In this document: positions 9,410-16,633 of the stretch, one piece after another | Layout of the letters: the number at the start of each line of letters is the position of its first letter | Numbering within the stretch: the first letter of the stretch is position 1 | NCBI RefSeq assembly: GCF_000507765.1 | Contig: NZ_KI669403.1 | Coordinates: 62,001 to 126,000, forward strand | Direction: 5' to 3' | Length of the DNA stretch: 64,000 bases | DNA from: Streptococcus parasanguinis CC87K | GTDB taxonomy: Bacteria; Bacillota; Bacilli; Lactobacillales; Streptococcaceae | Made by a program: the position numbers and the translations under genes | Notes under the pieces: generated by a model | Databases searched by the model: none | What the model saw: the letters and a program-made list of their open reading frames with translations, nothing else | What the model was told of the DNA's origin: nothing

Positions 9410-10192
9410 TTAAGCGTTGTCGCCTTCTACAACTTCAACGATTTCTTCGATTGAATCAGCTTGACCTTCAGTAGCTGCCAATTCAGCTTCTACTGTAGCA
9501 ACACTGTCTTCACCTTGACGTCCTTCGATAACAGCGTCAGCCATTTTCGCAGTGATCAATTTAACAGCGCGGATAGCGTCATCGTTCGCTGGGATGATAA
9601 CATCGATATCATCTGGGTCAGTGTTTGTGTCGACCATCGCTACAACTGGGATACCCAATTTCTTAGCTTCTTTAACAGCGATTTGTTCTTTATGTGGATC
9701 CACAACGTACATTACGTCTGGGATACGAGGCATGTCTTCGATACCGCCCAAGAATTTTTCAAGACGAGCGCGTTGTTTGTTCAACAATGCAACTTCTTTC
9801 TTAGGAAGAACTTCAAAAGTTCCATCTTCTTCCATGCGTTTGATTTCTTTCAAACGAGCGATACGTTTTTGGATTGTTCCCCAGTTAGTAAGAGTTCCAC
9901 CCAACCAACGGTGGTTGATGAAGTATTGACCTGCACGAACAGCTTCTTCTGCAACAGCATCAGCAGCTTGTTTCTTAGTACCTACGAACAAGATCACTGC
10001 ATCGTTTGCAGCTGCATCACGCATGAAGTCGTATGCTTGGTCTGCATATTTTACAGTTTGTTGCAAGTCGATAACGTGGATTCCGTTACGTTCTGTGAAG
10101 ATGTACTTAGCCATCTTAGGGTTCCAGCGACGAGTTTGGTGACCGAAGTGTACACCAGCCTCAAGAAGTTGTTTCATTGAAATTACTGCCAT
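9410..10192 (-). CDS. rpsB: 30S ribosomal protein S2
   Basis: 260 residues; first gene of the rpsB-tsf pair. The S2 signatures are clear: [22 protein letters not shown] near the start and [22 protein letters not shown] near residue 155. The acidic C-terminal tail (about residues 230-260) is usual in streptococci. ATG at 10192 follows AAGGAG. A leader of about 115 bases separates the promoter from the gene, long enough for control by S2 itself, as happens in other bacteria; no specific fold was established here. Confidence 0.98.
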   Translation of the reverse strand: MAVISMKQLLEAGVHFGHQTRRWNPKMAKYIFTERNGIHVIDLQQTVKYADQAYDFMRDAAANDAVILFVGTKKQAADAVAEEAVRAGQYFINHRWLGGTLTNWGTIQKRIARLKEIKRMEEDGTFEVLPKKEVALLNKQRARLEKFLGGIEDMPRIPDVMYVVDPHKEQIAVKEAKKLGIPVVAMVDTNTDPDDIDVIIPANDDAIRAVKLITAKMADAVIEGRQGEDSVATVEAELAATEGQADSIEEIVEVVEGDNA

Positions 10193-10314
10193 GAGTAGTT
10201 TCTCCTTTTTTGTTTTTTTCTCCTCTCTCAGACGTCAACTTGCAGCACGACCACAAGGGCAACGGTGCCACAATGGATCCGAGATGAGTATTTGCTGTCT
10301 TAGACAACTCTATA

Positions 10315-10343
10315 AGTATAGCAGAAATCACTAGAATTCGCAA
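10315..10343 (-). promoter_or_regulatory. rpsB-tsf promoter
   Basis: TTGCGA at 10338-10343, 17-base spacer, TATACT at 10315-10320, reading leftward. The leader from about 10308 to 10193 contains no gene. Confidence 0.8.
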
Positions 10344-10415
10344 GCTATTTGAGAGATTTTTTCAATCCCTACGATGAAATGGTTTTCTAAAGTTGTTTGA
10401 CGTAAAAAGTTTTTC

Positions 10416-10444
10416 TTGACCTATCTTTATTTTTAGGTTACAAT
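10416..10444 (+). promoter_or_regulatory. tRNA-Cys promoter
   Basis: TTGACC at 10416-10421, 17-base spacer, TACAAT at 10439-10444, thirteen bases before the tRNA 5' end. Confidence 0.85.
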
Positions 10445-10456
10445 ATTATATGTTAT

Positions 10457-10527
10457 GGCGGTATAGCCAAGTGGTAAGGCACGGCTCTGCAAAAGCTTGA
10501 TCGTCGGTTCAAATCCGTCTACCGCCT
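10457..10527 (+). tRNA. tRNA-Cys (anticodon GCA)
   Basis: 71-base cloverleaf. Acceptor arms are GGCGGTA and TACCGCC, the D arm is GCC/GGC, and anticodon GCA lies at 10489-10491 in the loop CTGCAAA. The T loop reads TTCAAAT. The encoded 3' end after the discriminator base reads TGA, so CCA must be added by the enzyme. It has its own promoter and lies alone. Confidence 0.96.
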
Positions 10528-10568
10528 TGATAATAAAATTTTTTATCATCTTTTATCTTTTAAAAATT

Positions 10569-10591
10569 CCCCTAGCAATAGGGGGTTTTTT
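10569..10591 (+). terminator. terminator downstream of tRNA-Cys
   Basis: CCCCTA, loop GCAA, TAGGGG, then six T. Confidence 0.85.
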
Positions 10592-10599
10592 GTTGCCAT

Positions 10600-10628
10600 T
10601 TGCCCCATTCCTTGATTATTGATATAAT
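10600..10628 (+). promoter_or_regulatory. promoter of the 252-residue lipoprotein gene
   Basis: TTGCCC at 10600-10605, 17-base spacer, TATAAT at 10623-10628. A small leader hairpin, TCGCCT/AGGCGA, follows at about 10635-10649. Confidence 0.7.
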
Positions 10629-10674
10629 AAAACCTCGCCTGATAGGCGAAGCACACACATTAGAAAGGGTATTT

Positions 10675-11433
10675 ATGAAAAACATTCGTTTCTTTGCGAT
10701 CGGCCTTCTTTCACTAGTGACACTAGCCGCTTGCTCACCCGCCAATTCTGCGCAACCAGCAAAAACCGCTTCTAGTTCTAGAAAACCGATCAAACAATCT
10801 TCTACCAAAACATCATCTAGTAAATCGTCGAACACTTCTTCAGACAGCAGTAGCTCAGATGATTTTTCAGGTCGCTTCAGCTTGGATCCAGATGATGGCG
10901 CATCTCTCCAATATGTGCCAGGAGCTGCATCCATTCCTGAGATCGAAAAGCTCAAGAACCTCCACCCTACCACCGGTTTTGTATTAAGAACCGAAGATGG
11001 ACAAGAGGTTGGTGGGCCAAAAGAAAGAAGCAGTTACGATGACGTAGTTGCAGCCTTTGGTCAACCCGTAAGTAGCACAGACAGTGCGAATCCTGGTGAT
11101 GGAGTCAATGTATGGGCAACAGACAATGGCGATATCATGGCTTTCTTCCGCAATAATGTGTTAACAGATATCACCTTCCGACTAAGAGGGGGCGATGCCA
11201 ACCACCAGTCTACTGGCAGCATTTCCAAATCCGATACACCAAAAACGGCCCTCGAACGTCTCGGAAAACCCTATGCCATTATGCGTTCAGAAAATGGGAC
11301 CAGCTATGTCTATAAAGATAGCAACGGAGATGAATCTAGCTTTTCTACACAAGGAAATAAGATCTTCAATGTTACGTCTGCTGCAGAAACCAAGCAGTTA
11401 AAAAAGATCACTGGCCTGGATAAAAATCAATAA
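10675..11433 (+). CDS. secreted lipoprotein with Ser-rich linker and two small repeated modules
   Basis: 252 residues. The frame is open further upstream, but the ATG at 10675 with AGAAAGGG before it gives a proper lipoprotein signal: basic start, hydrophobic core and lipobox LAAC with the lipidated Cys at residue 20. A Ser/Thr/Lys-rich linker (about 24-65) follows. The folded part has two similar stretches, near 115-180 (YDDVVAAFGQPVSS) and 188-245 (KTALERLGKPYAIM), whose spacing and G-(Q/K)-P turns resemble BLIP/SmpA-like modules. Function unknown; likely anchored on the outer face of the membrane. Transcribed alone from its own promoter. Confidence 0.75.
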   Translation: MKNIRFFAIGLLSLVTLAACSPANSAQPAKTASSSRKPIKQSSTKTSSSKSSNTSSDSSSSDDFSGRFSLDPDDGASLQYVPGAASIPEIEKLKNLHPTTGFVLRTEDGQEVGGPKERSSYDDVVAAFGQPVSSTDSANPGDGVNVWATDNGDIMAFFRNNVLTDITFRLRGGDANHQSTGSISKSDTPKTALERLGKPYAIMRSENGTSYVYKDSNGDESSFSTQGNKIFNVTSAAETKQLKKITGLDKNQ

Positions 11434-11442
11434 TAAGCAATC

Positions 11443-11684
11443 AAAAGAGGCTGGGACAAAAGTCCTAGCCTCTCAATTATTTTTGGATTGTCGAGCAAGA
11501 CGCAGTGGTTGAGCGCTCAAAGCACTGCTTTGAGGTGGCGGATAGAACTTGCGAAGCAAGTATCCTAAGTCTTTGTTCGCTTTTTAAGCTTCAAAGATGC
11601 CCTATGTTGACGGAAACTATGTTTCCTTTATCTGCAACCTTCAACAGTCTCCCAGACTGTTGAAGCTGTCCCACTCTCTCTTTC
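11443..11684. repeat. inverted-repeat intergenic element, family 2, copy 1
   Basis: Begins AAAAGAGGCTGGGACA and ends TGTCCCACTCTCTTTCTT, partly complementary arms. The left end also forms a local terminator-like hairpin (AGAGGCT...AGCCTCT with inner GGGAC/GTCC, 11446-11475) followed by a T-rich stretch. It shares about 65 bases almost exactly with the copy at 48096 (the GACGCAGTGGTTGAG portion) and another segment (TTCGCTTTTTAAGC) with the copy at 17785. It fills the gap between convergent genes, up to the nusG stop codon. Confidence 0.8.
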
Positions 11685-12221
11685 TTACAATTCAGCAATT
11701 TGGTTCAAATTCACTTCTGCAACTGTATCGTTACCAAACATAGAAATGACCATTTTCACCTTGTTGTTATCAATTTCAGTGATCTTACCAGTATAGTCTG
11801 TGAAGGCACCGTCGATGATACGAACCGTATCGCCCACCTTGACATCCAAATCAAACTCTTGAACGGTTTGACCCATAGAGAGCAAGATGCTGCGGATTTC
11901 TTCTTCCAACAATGGAGTTGGTTTTGAACGGTTCCCGTGTGATCCGACGAAACCTGTAACGTTCGGTGTATTCCGAACGACAAACCAAGCTTCATCTGTC
12001 ATGACCATTTCTACCAAGACATAACCTGGGAAGCGATTTTCTTCGATTTCTTTGGTTTTACCGTTTTTCTCAACTTGTACGGTTTGAGTTGGAATCTCTA
12101 CGCGCAAGATGTTTTCTAACATATTGTAAGTTTGCGCACGTTGCAAAAGATTCTCTTTTACCTTATTTTCATATCCTGAGTAGGTTTGTAGTACAAACCA
12201 GCCTTTATCAAAACTGTCCAT
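11685..12221 (-). CDS. nusG: transcription termination/antitermination factor NusG
   Basis: 178 residues. The N-terminal NGN domain (WFVLQTYSGYENKVKENL, RFPGYVLVEM) contacts RNA polymerase. The C-terminal KOW domain (KVGDTVRIIDGAFTDYTGKI, about residues 127-146) follows. Third gene of the usual rpmG-secE-nusG set, but it appears to have its own promoter at 12308-12313 and an intrinsic terminator-like hairpin inside its leader. The ATG at 12221 lies seven bases after an AAAGGA ribosome binding site. Confidence 0.97.
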   Translation of the reverse strand: MDSFDKGWFVLQTYSGYENKVKENLLQRAQTYNMLENILRVEIPTQTVQVEKNGKTKEIEENRFPGYVLVEMVMTDEAWFVVRNTPNVTGFVGSHGNRSKPTPLLEEEIRSILLSMGQTVQEFDLDVKVGDTVRIIDGAFTDYTGKITEIDNNKVKMVISMFGNDTVAEVNLNQIAEL

Positions 12222-12272
12222 TTGGGTATCCTTTCTTTCTGTTTAGCCTGCTCGAGCTTTTGTGAACATACT

Positions 12273-12313
12273 AAAAAAAGCCTCTTGGCTTTCCTTTTCC
12301 TAGCTTCATTATA
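12273..12313 (-). promoter_or_regulatory. nusG promoter followed by an intrinsic terminator in the leader
   Basis: An extended -10 (TGGTATAAT, TATAAT at 12308-12313) is followed within about ten transcribed bases by AAAGCC, loop AAGA, GGCTTT and a T tract (12292 down to 12273). The nusG start codon lies 52 bases further on, so transcripts must read through this hairpin to reach it. Confidence 0.6.
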
Positions 12314-12374
12314 CCACATTTTGCAGGAATGCAAAGAGGTTTGCTGATTTATTTTTAAGAAAAGACTACAAAAA

Positions 12375-12395
12375 GTGGGACCCTGAGGATCCCAC
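12375..12395 (-). terminator. terminator after secE
   Basis: GTGGGATCC/GG(G)TCCCAC stem followed by TTTTTGTAG on the minus strand, 14 bases beyond the secE stop. Confidence 0.75.
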
Positions 12396-12408
12396 ATGGC
12401 TTCTTTTC

Positions 12409-12585
12409 TTAAAAGAAATTGATCATGTGCAATAGGCCACGTGCAATGACTTTGTCGAACAAATAAATCAATGCAACAAAGAAAGCGGTGTACTCAATCA
12501 CTGAGATAAAGTTTTTCCATCTTTCCTTGCGATTTGGCCAAGTTGTATCTTTTAGTAAGACGAAAATATCTTTAATGAATTTCAC
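12409..12585 (-). CDS. secE: preprotein translocase subunit SecE
   Basis: 58 residues, usual for Gram-positive SecE. It begins with GTG at 12585; GGAGAG lies just upstream. The sequence has the family pattern: an amphipathic cytoplasmic helix (FIKDIFVLLKDTTWPNRKERW, with the conserved TWP) and one membrane segment (FISVIEYTAFFVALIYLFDKVI). It clamps SecY in the SecYEG channel. The gap to rpmG is nine bases, so the two are co-transcribed. Confidence 0.95.
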   Translation of the reverse strand: MKFIKDIFVLLKDTTWPNRKERWKNFISVIEYTAFFVALIYLFDKVIARGLLHMINFF

Positions 12586-12594
12586 AACTCTCTC

Positions 12595-12747
12595 CTATCG
12601 TGTTTCTTTATGGATGGTATACTTGCTGCAATGTTTGCAGAATTTATTGACTTCTAGACGTGTTGGTTTTGGCGTCCCACTCAACTTAATGGAGTAATTG
12701 CGTGACCCACAAACCGTACACGCTAGACTTGCTTTTTTTAATGCCAT
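12595..12747 (-). CDS. rpmG: 50S ribosomal protein L33 (zinc-ribbon type)
   Basis: 50 residues. [19 protein letters not shown] and FCKHCSKYT carry two CxxC pairs, so this is the zinc-binding (C+) form of L33. ATG at 12747 after GGAGG. First gene of the rpmG-secE operon, with a near-consensus promoter at 12766-12794. Streptococci often hold several L33 paralogues, some without cysteines that serve under zinc starvation; only this one is in the window. Confidence 0.95.
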   Translation of the reverse strand: MALKKASLACTVCGSRNYSIKLSGTPKPTRLEVNKFCKHCSKYTIHKETR

Positions 12748-12765
12748 AACGCCTCCGTTCACCCC

Positions 12766-12794
12766 ATTATAGCAAGTTTTCCACGTTTTGACAA
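12766..12794 (-). promoter_or_regulatory. rpmG-secE promoter
   Basis: TTGTCA at 12789-12794, 17-base spacer, TATAAT at 12766-12771, reading leftward. Confidence 0.85.
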
Positions 12795-12828
12795 GGACAG
12801 AAAATCTCCTGTCAAGAAAAAAGCAAAT

Positions 12829-12872
12829 CTAAAGCGTTATCACTCTGGTTTTTTCCTCATTTTTGGTAAAAT
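12829..12872 (+). promoter_or_regulatory. promoter region of the metallopeptidase gene with a weak cre-like site
   Basis: Extended -10 TGGTAAAAT (TAAAAT at 12867-12872). Upstream, CTAAAGCGTTATCA at 12829-12842 matches 12 of 14 positions of the cre consensus. The cre call is tentative. Confidence 0.45.
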
Positions 12873-12891
12873 AAAACAAAAGGAGACGAAT

Positions 12892-13803
12892 ATGAAAAGT
12901 GATAACCTAAAAGAAAGTAGAAATATCGAAGACCGTCGAGGGCAAAGCTACTCCCAATCTTCAGGAAACAGTAACCTTGGCGGGGGGATTTTACAGATCT
13001 TACTATCGCCTGGAAGCTTCAAGAGTAAGATCATCATTATCCTCCTCATAGTCTTTCTAGGAGGAGGAGCTAGCCTTGGGGGTCTCTTTGGAAATGGGAC
13101 TTCTTCTCAACCTTACCAGTCCACCCAAGTCACGCGCACCAACAAGACCCATGTCGATGATGCAGATGCTGAGTTCGTCAGCAAGGTCCTTGCCACAACA
13201 GAAGATCATTGGCACAAGGTCTTTCAGGCCGAAGGACGCACCTACCAGGAGCCCAAACTAGTCTTCTATACCGGACGGACAAAGACAGGCTGTGGAGTTG
13301 GGCAAGCATCGGCTGGTCCCTTCTACTGTCCAACCGACAAAAAGATTTATTTGGATATGAGCTTCTACAAGGAATTGACAACCAAATACAAGGCTAGCGG
13401 TGACTTTGCTATGGCCTACGTCATCGCCCACGAAGTCGGCCACCACGTACAAAACGAGCTGGGAATCCTTGGCAAATACCATCGGATGCAACAAGGTCTT
13501 TCTGAAAAGGAACGAAATGCCATCAGTGTCCGCATTGAGCTACAAGCCGATTATCTAGCCGGTGTCTGGGCCCGCTCGATTCAAGACCGAAACCTTCTAG
13601 ATATCGGCGATATCGAAGAAGCCATGAATGCAGCCCATGCCGTCGGGGACGACACTCTCCAGGAGCAAGCCTACGGCTACTCGGTGCCAGATAGCTTTAC
13701 CCATGGAACTTCGGAACAGCGCATGCGCTGGTTCAAACGGGGCTACCAGTACGGGGATCTCCAACACGGCGATACCTTTAGCTTGTCAGATAGTGAACTT
13801 TAA
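12892..13803 (+). CDS. membrane-anchored neutral zinc metallopeptidase (YpfJ family)
   Basis: 303 residues. A polar N-terminus (about 1-45) precedes one membrane helix (IIIILLIVFLGGGASLGGLF, about 45-64). The large C-terminal domain is outside and matches the putative neutral zinc metallopeptidase family (PF04228-type). Zinc motif AHEVGHHVQNELG near residues 179-191; a downstream ELQADYLAGVWA supplies the likely third ligand Glu. Family members are also marked by the FYTGRTKTGCG and GPFYCPTDKKIYLD stretches seen here. Substrate unknown. AAAGGAGA lies six bases before the ATG. It sits, on the opposite strand, between the rpmG operon and pbp2a. Confidence 0.88.
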   Translation: MKSDNLKESRNIEDRRGQSYSQSSGNSNLGGGILQILLSPGSFKSKIIIILLIVFLGGGASLGGLFGNGTSSQPYQSTQVTRTNKTHVDDADAEFVSKVLATTEDHWHKVFQAEGRTYQEPKLVFYTGRTKTGCGVGQASAGPFYCPTDKKIYLDMSFYKELTTKYKASGDFAMAYVIAHEVGHHVQNELGILGKYHRMQQGLSEKERNAISVRIELQADYLAGVWARSIQDRNLLDIGDIEEAMNAAHAVGDDTLQEQAYGYSVPDSFTHGTSEQRMRWFKRGYQYGDLQHGDTFSLSDSEL

Positions 13804-13810
13804 ACAAAGG

Positions 13811-13841
13811 TCTATTCAGAAATCCTTCTGAATAGATCTTT
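13811..13841 (+). terminator. terminator of the metallopeptidase gene
   Basis: TCTATTCAGAA/TTCTGAATAGA followed by TCTTTT. The inner 20 bases recur with two changes in the pbp2a terminator at 14266-14285, on the other side of repeat copy B. Confidence 0.8.
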
Positions 13842-13930
13842 TAGAATATAGATAAATTGCATTTTACATAAAACAACTTAAGTGACGTTGAAAAATTAAA
13901 ATAATTAATACTATTAGGATCATTTCAACA

Positions 13931-14232
13931 GAAACTTTTCGCCGTGAGAAAAGTGCTAGAAACACTAGTGTTTCTAGCACTCGGGAGTTTTGGAAGTAAA
14001 ACAGTTCGGGGAACTGTTTTAGCATGAGCCTAAAATTTGAAAAGCGAATGGGTTCAAAACGAATCGAACACGGGCTGCGGATCGTGTCAAAAAGATAAGT
14101 CTTCCTAGAATCTAAAGATTCTGCGTCAAACTTCCTATTTTGACTTTATCCGCGAACGCCCTTTGTATCTTAATTTAGTCATGGAACTTCTTCGAAGTTC
14201 GCTGACATCCGTACTCACCTAAGGAAAGTTTC
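13931..14232 (+). repeat. structured intergenic element, enlarged copy B
   Basis: Ends GAAACTTTTC and GGAAAGTTTC. The 5' part (GCCGTGAGAAAAGTGC, hairpin GTGCTAGAAAC/GTTTCTAGCAC) and the 3' part (TGGAACTTC...GAAGTTCGCTGAC, TCCGTACTCACCTAAGG) match the 138-nt family. The middle hairpin is replaced by about 165 extra bases with further inverted repeats, such as AAACAGTTC/GAACTGTTT. It accounts for most of the 491-base gap between two convergent genes; the AT-rich stretch 13842-13930 shows nothing else. Confidence 0.8.
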
Positions 14233-14257
14233 TAAGAAGACTTTGTCTTCAATCTGC

Positions 14258-14293
14258 AAAAAACGATTCAGAAATTCCTCTGAATCGTTTTTT
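14258..14293. terminator. terminator of pbp2a
   Basis: AAAAAACGATTCAGA/TCTGAATCGTTTTTT, strong in both directions, ending just before the pbp2a stop codon. Confidence 0.85.
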
Positions 14294-14295
14294 GA

Positions 14296-16530
14296 TTAGA
14301 AACCAAGCCAGCCTTTAAAGGTATCCCAAGCGTTTTTTGCTTTTCCTGGGATATCGGCCTCATCGATTGCTTTTTTCGCATCATCGACCATATTCGACGC
14401 CTTCTCTTTGACATCCTCAAAGAAACCTTTGTCTTCTTTGCTATCTGTTTCTGTCGTTTCTTCTCCGACTGGCGCAATGCCATTTTCAGCATAAGAGTTC
14501 TTCACCGAGTCAAACTGGGTACCGTCTGTATAAGGCAGGACACTATTGGCAACATTGCGGAAGATCTCTGATGCCGTTCCAGCACTACTGTCCGTCAGGT
14601 AGTGATTTTCATCGGTCGTTGGGAAACCAAGCCATTGACTGATGACCACATCTGGCGTGTAGCCGATCACCCATTGGTCTCCAGAGAGGTCCTTGTTAAA
14701 GCTGGTCTCTGTCGTACCGGTTTTCCCTGCCATGGTATAGCCATAAGGCGCAGCGTTCACCCCTGTACCATTACTGAAGGTACCAAGCATCATATTGGTC
14801 ATCTTATCTGTCGTTGAACCACTAAGCACTCGAGTTGATTTCTGGCTGTGGCTCTTGACCACTTGGCCACTTGCATTTTCGATCTTGGTAATGAGGTGAG
14901 CATCATTCATGACCCCGCCGTTAGCAAAGGTTCCATAGGCCTGAGCCATCTGCATCGGATTAGTTGTCACACCAGCTCCCAAGGCAACGGCAAGCGACTT
15001 GTCCACCTTGTCCATGTTGAGTCCGAATTTTTTCCCGTATTCAAAGACCGTATCGAGACCCAAATCATTAGCGGTCGCTACGGCTGGAAGGTTAAGGGAC
15101 TCTGCCAAGGCCTGGTACATCGGTACCGTTGGGCTAGACTGGATTCCCGCATAGTTATTGACCTCATAGCTTCCATATTGGGTGGTACTATTGTCCAACT
15201 CCTTATTGGTCGACCAACCTTCAGCAACAGCTGGGCTATAGACGACTAAAGGTTTGATGGTTGATCCTGGACTACGAGCAGCCTGGGTAGCGTAGTTGTA
15301 AGTACGGAAACCTGGATTTTGATCGCTGCCGACACGCCCTACGAGAGCCCGAACCCCTCCGGTCTTAGGATCAAGCGCCACACTACCAGATTCCGCGCGC
15401 GTGCCGTCTTCTGCTACTGGGAAGAGGGCCGTATTGTCATAGATCACCTGCATGCTTGCTTGGTAATTTTGATCCAGCTCGGTGTAGATCCGGTAGCCAT
15501 TTTTGACAATGTCTTCTTCGGTCAGGCCGTATTCATTGACCGCTTCATTGATGACCGCATCAAAATAGGATGGGTAGCGGTAATCCTCCGACTTGCCTTC
15601 ATAGGCATCGACCAGCTGGCCATGGATATCGACAGCAGCCGACTGATCAGCCGTTTTCTGGTCAATATAGCCAGCCGCCACCATATTTTGGAGGACCGTA
15701 TTGCGGCGGTTGGTCGCATTCTCTACTGAATAGAGCGGGTTATAGATCTCCGGTCCCTTGAGCATGCCTGCGAGAACCGCTGACTGATCTAGGCTTAATT
15801 GACTGGCTGAAACCCCAAAATACTTTTTGGAAGCATCCTCAATTCCCCAAACCCCATTTCCAAAATAGGCATTGTTGAGGTACATGGTGAGGATCTCTTT
15901 TTTACTGTATTTTTTATTAATTTCAAGTGCCAGGAAGAATTCCTTGGCCTTACGCTCCACCGTCTGGTCCTGAGACAGGTAAGCATTCTTAGCTAGCTGC
16001 TGGGTGATGGTCGACCCACCACCTGAGCGACCCAGGGTCAAAATCGCTAAGAAGAAGCGACCATAGTTGATCCCGCTATTCTTGTAAAAGCTCCGGTCCT
16101 CTGTTGCGACCACGGCATTTTGCAGATTCTCACTAATGGCATCGAGTTCGACATAGGTTCCTTTTTGCCCGGTCAAACTTCCCGCCTGGTCCCCATTCTT
16201 ATCATAGATAATGGTGGTCGCCTTCAGTGCATTCTGCAAATCTTTGACGTTGGTCGTCTTTGCGAGGTAGAAGAGATAGCCCCCTGTCAAGAGGCTAAAG
16301 CCTAGCCCAATGATCAGGAGAATCTTGGTCAAATGGAAGCGGCGCCAAAAACGACGGAAAGGATGCTGAGAGAGAGGCTTGCTTCTGTGCTTGCCTGAGC
16401 GACTATAGGTCGGCTCTACTGTCTCTTCCGGTAGTTCCGTGTCTGGCACTTCTTCTGCCACCGCTTTGGGCGGATGATCCTTTCTAAAAAAAGTGATCAG
16501 GTTTTCAAATAATTCTTTTATTCTATTCAT
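14296..16530 (-). CDS. pbp2a: class A penicillin-binding protein 2a
   Basis: 744 residues. A cytoplasmic tail (1-68) is followed by one membrane helix (69-91). The GT51 glycosyltransferase has catalytic E144 in TEDRSFY, then GGSTITQQLAKN and RKAKEFFLALEI. The transpeptidase has S423-TIK, S478-LN and K603-TG. It polymerises and cross-links peptidoglycan outside the membrane. The Ser/Asp/Lys-rich C-terminal tail (about 690-744) is typical of streptococcal Pbp2a. The ATG at 16530 has no ribosome binding site, and the -10 box lies only seven bases upstream, so the mRNA looks leaderless. No better start lies downstream. Confidence 0.96.
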   Translation of the reverse strand: MNRIKELFENLITFFRKDHPPKAVAEEVPDTELPEETVEPTYSRSGKHRSKPLSQHPFRRFWRRFHLTKILLIIGLGFSLLTGGYLFYLAKTTNVKDLQNALKATTIIYDKNGDQAGSLTGQKGTYVELDAISENLQNAVVATEDRSFYKNSGINYGRFFLAILTLGRSGGGSTITQQLAKNAYLSQDQTVERKAKEFFLALEINKKYSKKEILTMYLNNAYFGNGVWGIEDASKKYFGVSASQLSLDQSAVLAGMLKGPEIYNPLYSVENATNRRNTVLQNMVAAGYIDQKTADQSAAVDIHGQLVDAYEGKSEDYRYPSYFDAVINEAVNEYGLTEEDIVKNGYRIYTELDQNYQASMQVIYDNTALFPVAEDGTRAESGSVALDPKTGGVRALVGRVGSDQNPGFRTYNYATQAARSPGSTIKPLVVYSPAVAEGWSTNKELDNSTTQYGSYEVNNYAGIQSSPTVPMYQALAESLNLPAVATANDLGLDTVFEYGKKFGLNMDKVDKSLAVALGAGVTTNPMQMAQAYGTFANGGVMNDAHLITKIENASGQVVKSHSQKSTRVLSGSTTDKMTNMMLGTFSNGTGVNAAPYGYTMAGKTGTTETSFNKDLSGDQWVIGYTPDVVISQWLGFPTTDENHYLTDSSAGTASEIFRNVANSVLPYTDGTQFDSVKNSYAENGIAPVGEETTETDSKEDKGFFEDVKEKASNMVDDAKKAIDEADIPGKAKNAWDTFKGWLGF

Positions 16531-16537
16531 ACCTGTT

Positions 16538-16566
16538 ATTGTAACACCTTATCCTTGTCCTAGCAA
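16538..16566 (-). promoter_or_regulatory. pbp2a promoter directly abutting the start codon
   Basis: TTGCTA at 16561-16566, 17-base spacer, extended -10 TGTTACAAT with TACAAT at 16538-16543. Seven bases separate it from the ATG. Confidence 0.75.
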
Positions 16567-16598
16567 GAAAAGATAGCTCCTCGCTATTTCTCATTTAG

Positions 16599-16627
16599 TT
16601 TTCTTTAAGCTTAGATTTTGCTACAAT
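16599..16627 (+). promoter_or_regulatory. promoter of the pseudouridine synthase directly abutting the start codon
   Basis: Extended -10 TGCTACAAT with TACAAT at 16622-16627. The -35 (TTTTCT at 16599-16604) is poor. Six bases separate the -10 box from the ATG at 16634. Confidence 0.65.
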
Positions 16628-16633
16628 AGGGTC

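Noticed and set aside
9461..10180. A 239-codon open frame antisense to rpsB
   Set aside because: Shadow of rpsB codon usage: Phe/Ser/Cys-rich with no domain and no ribosome binding site.
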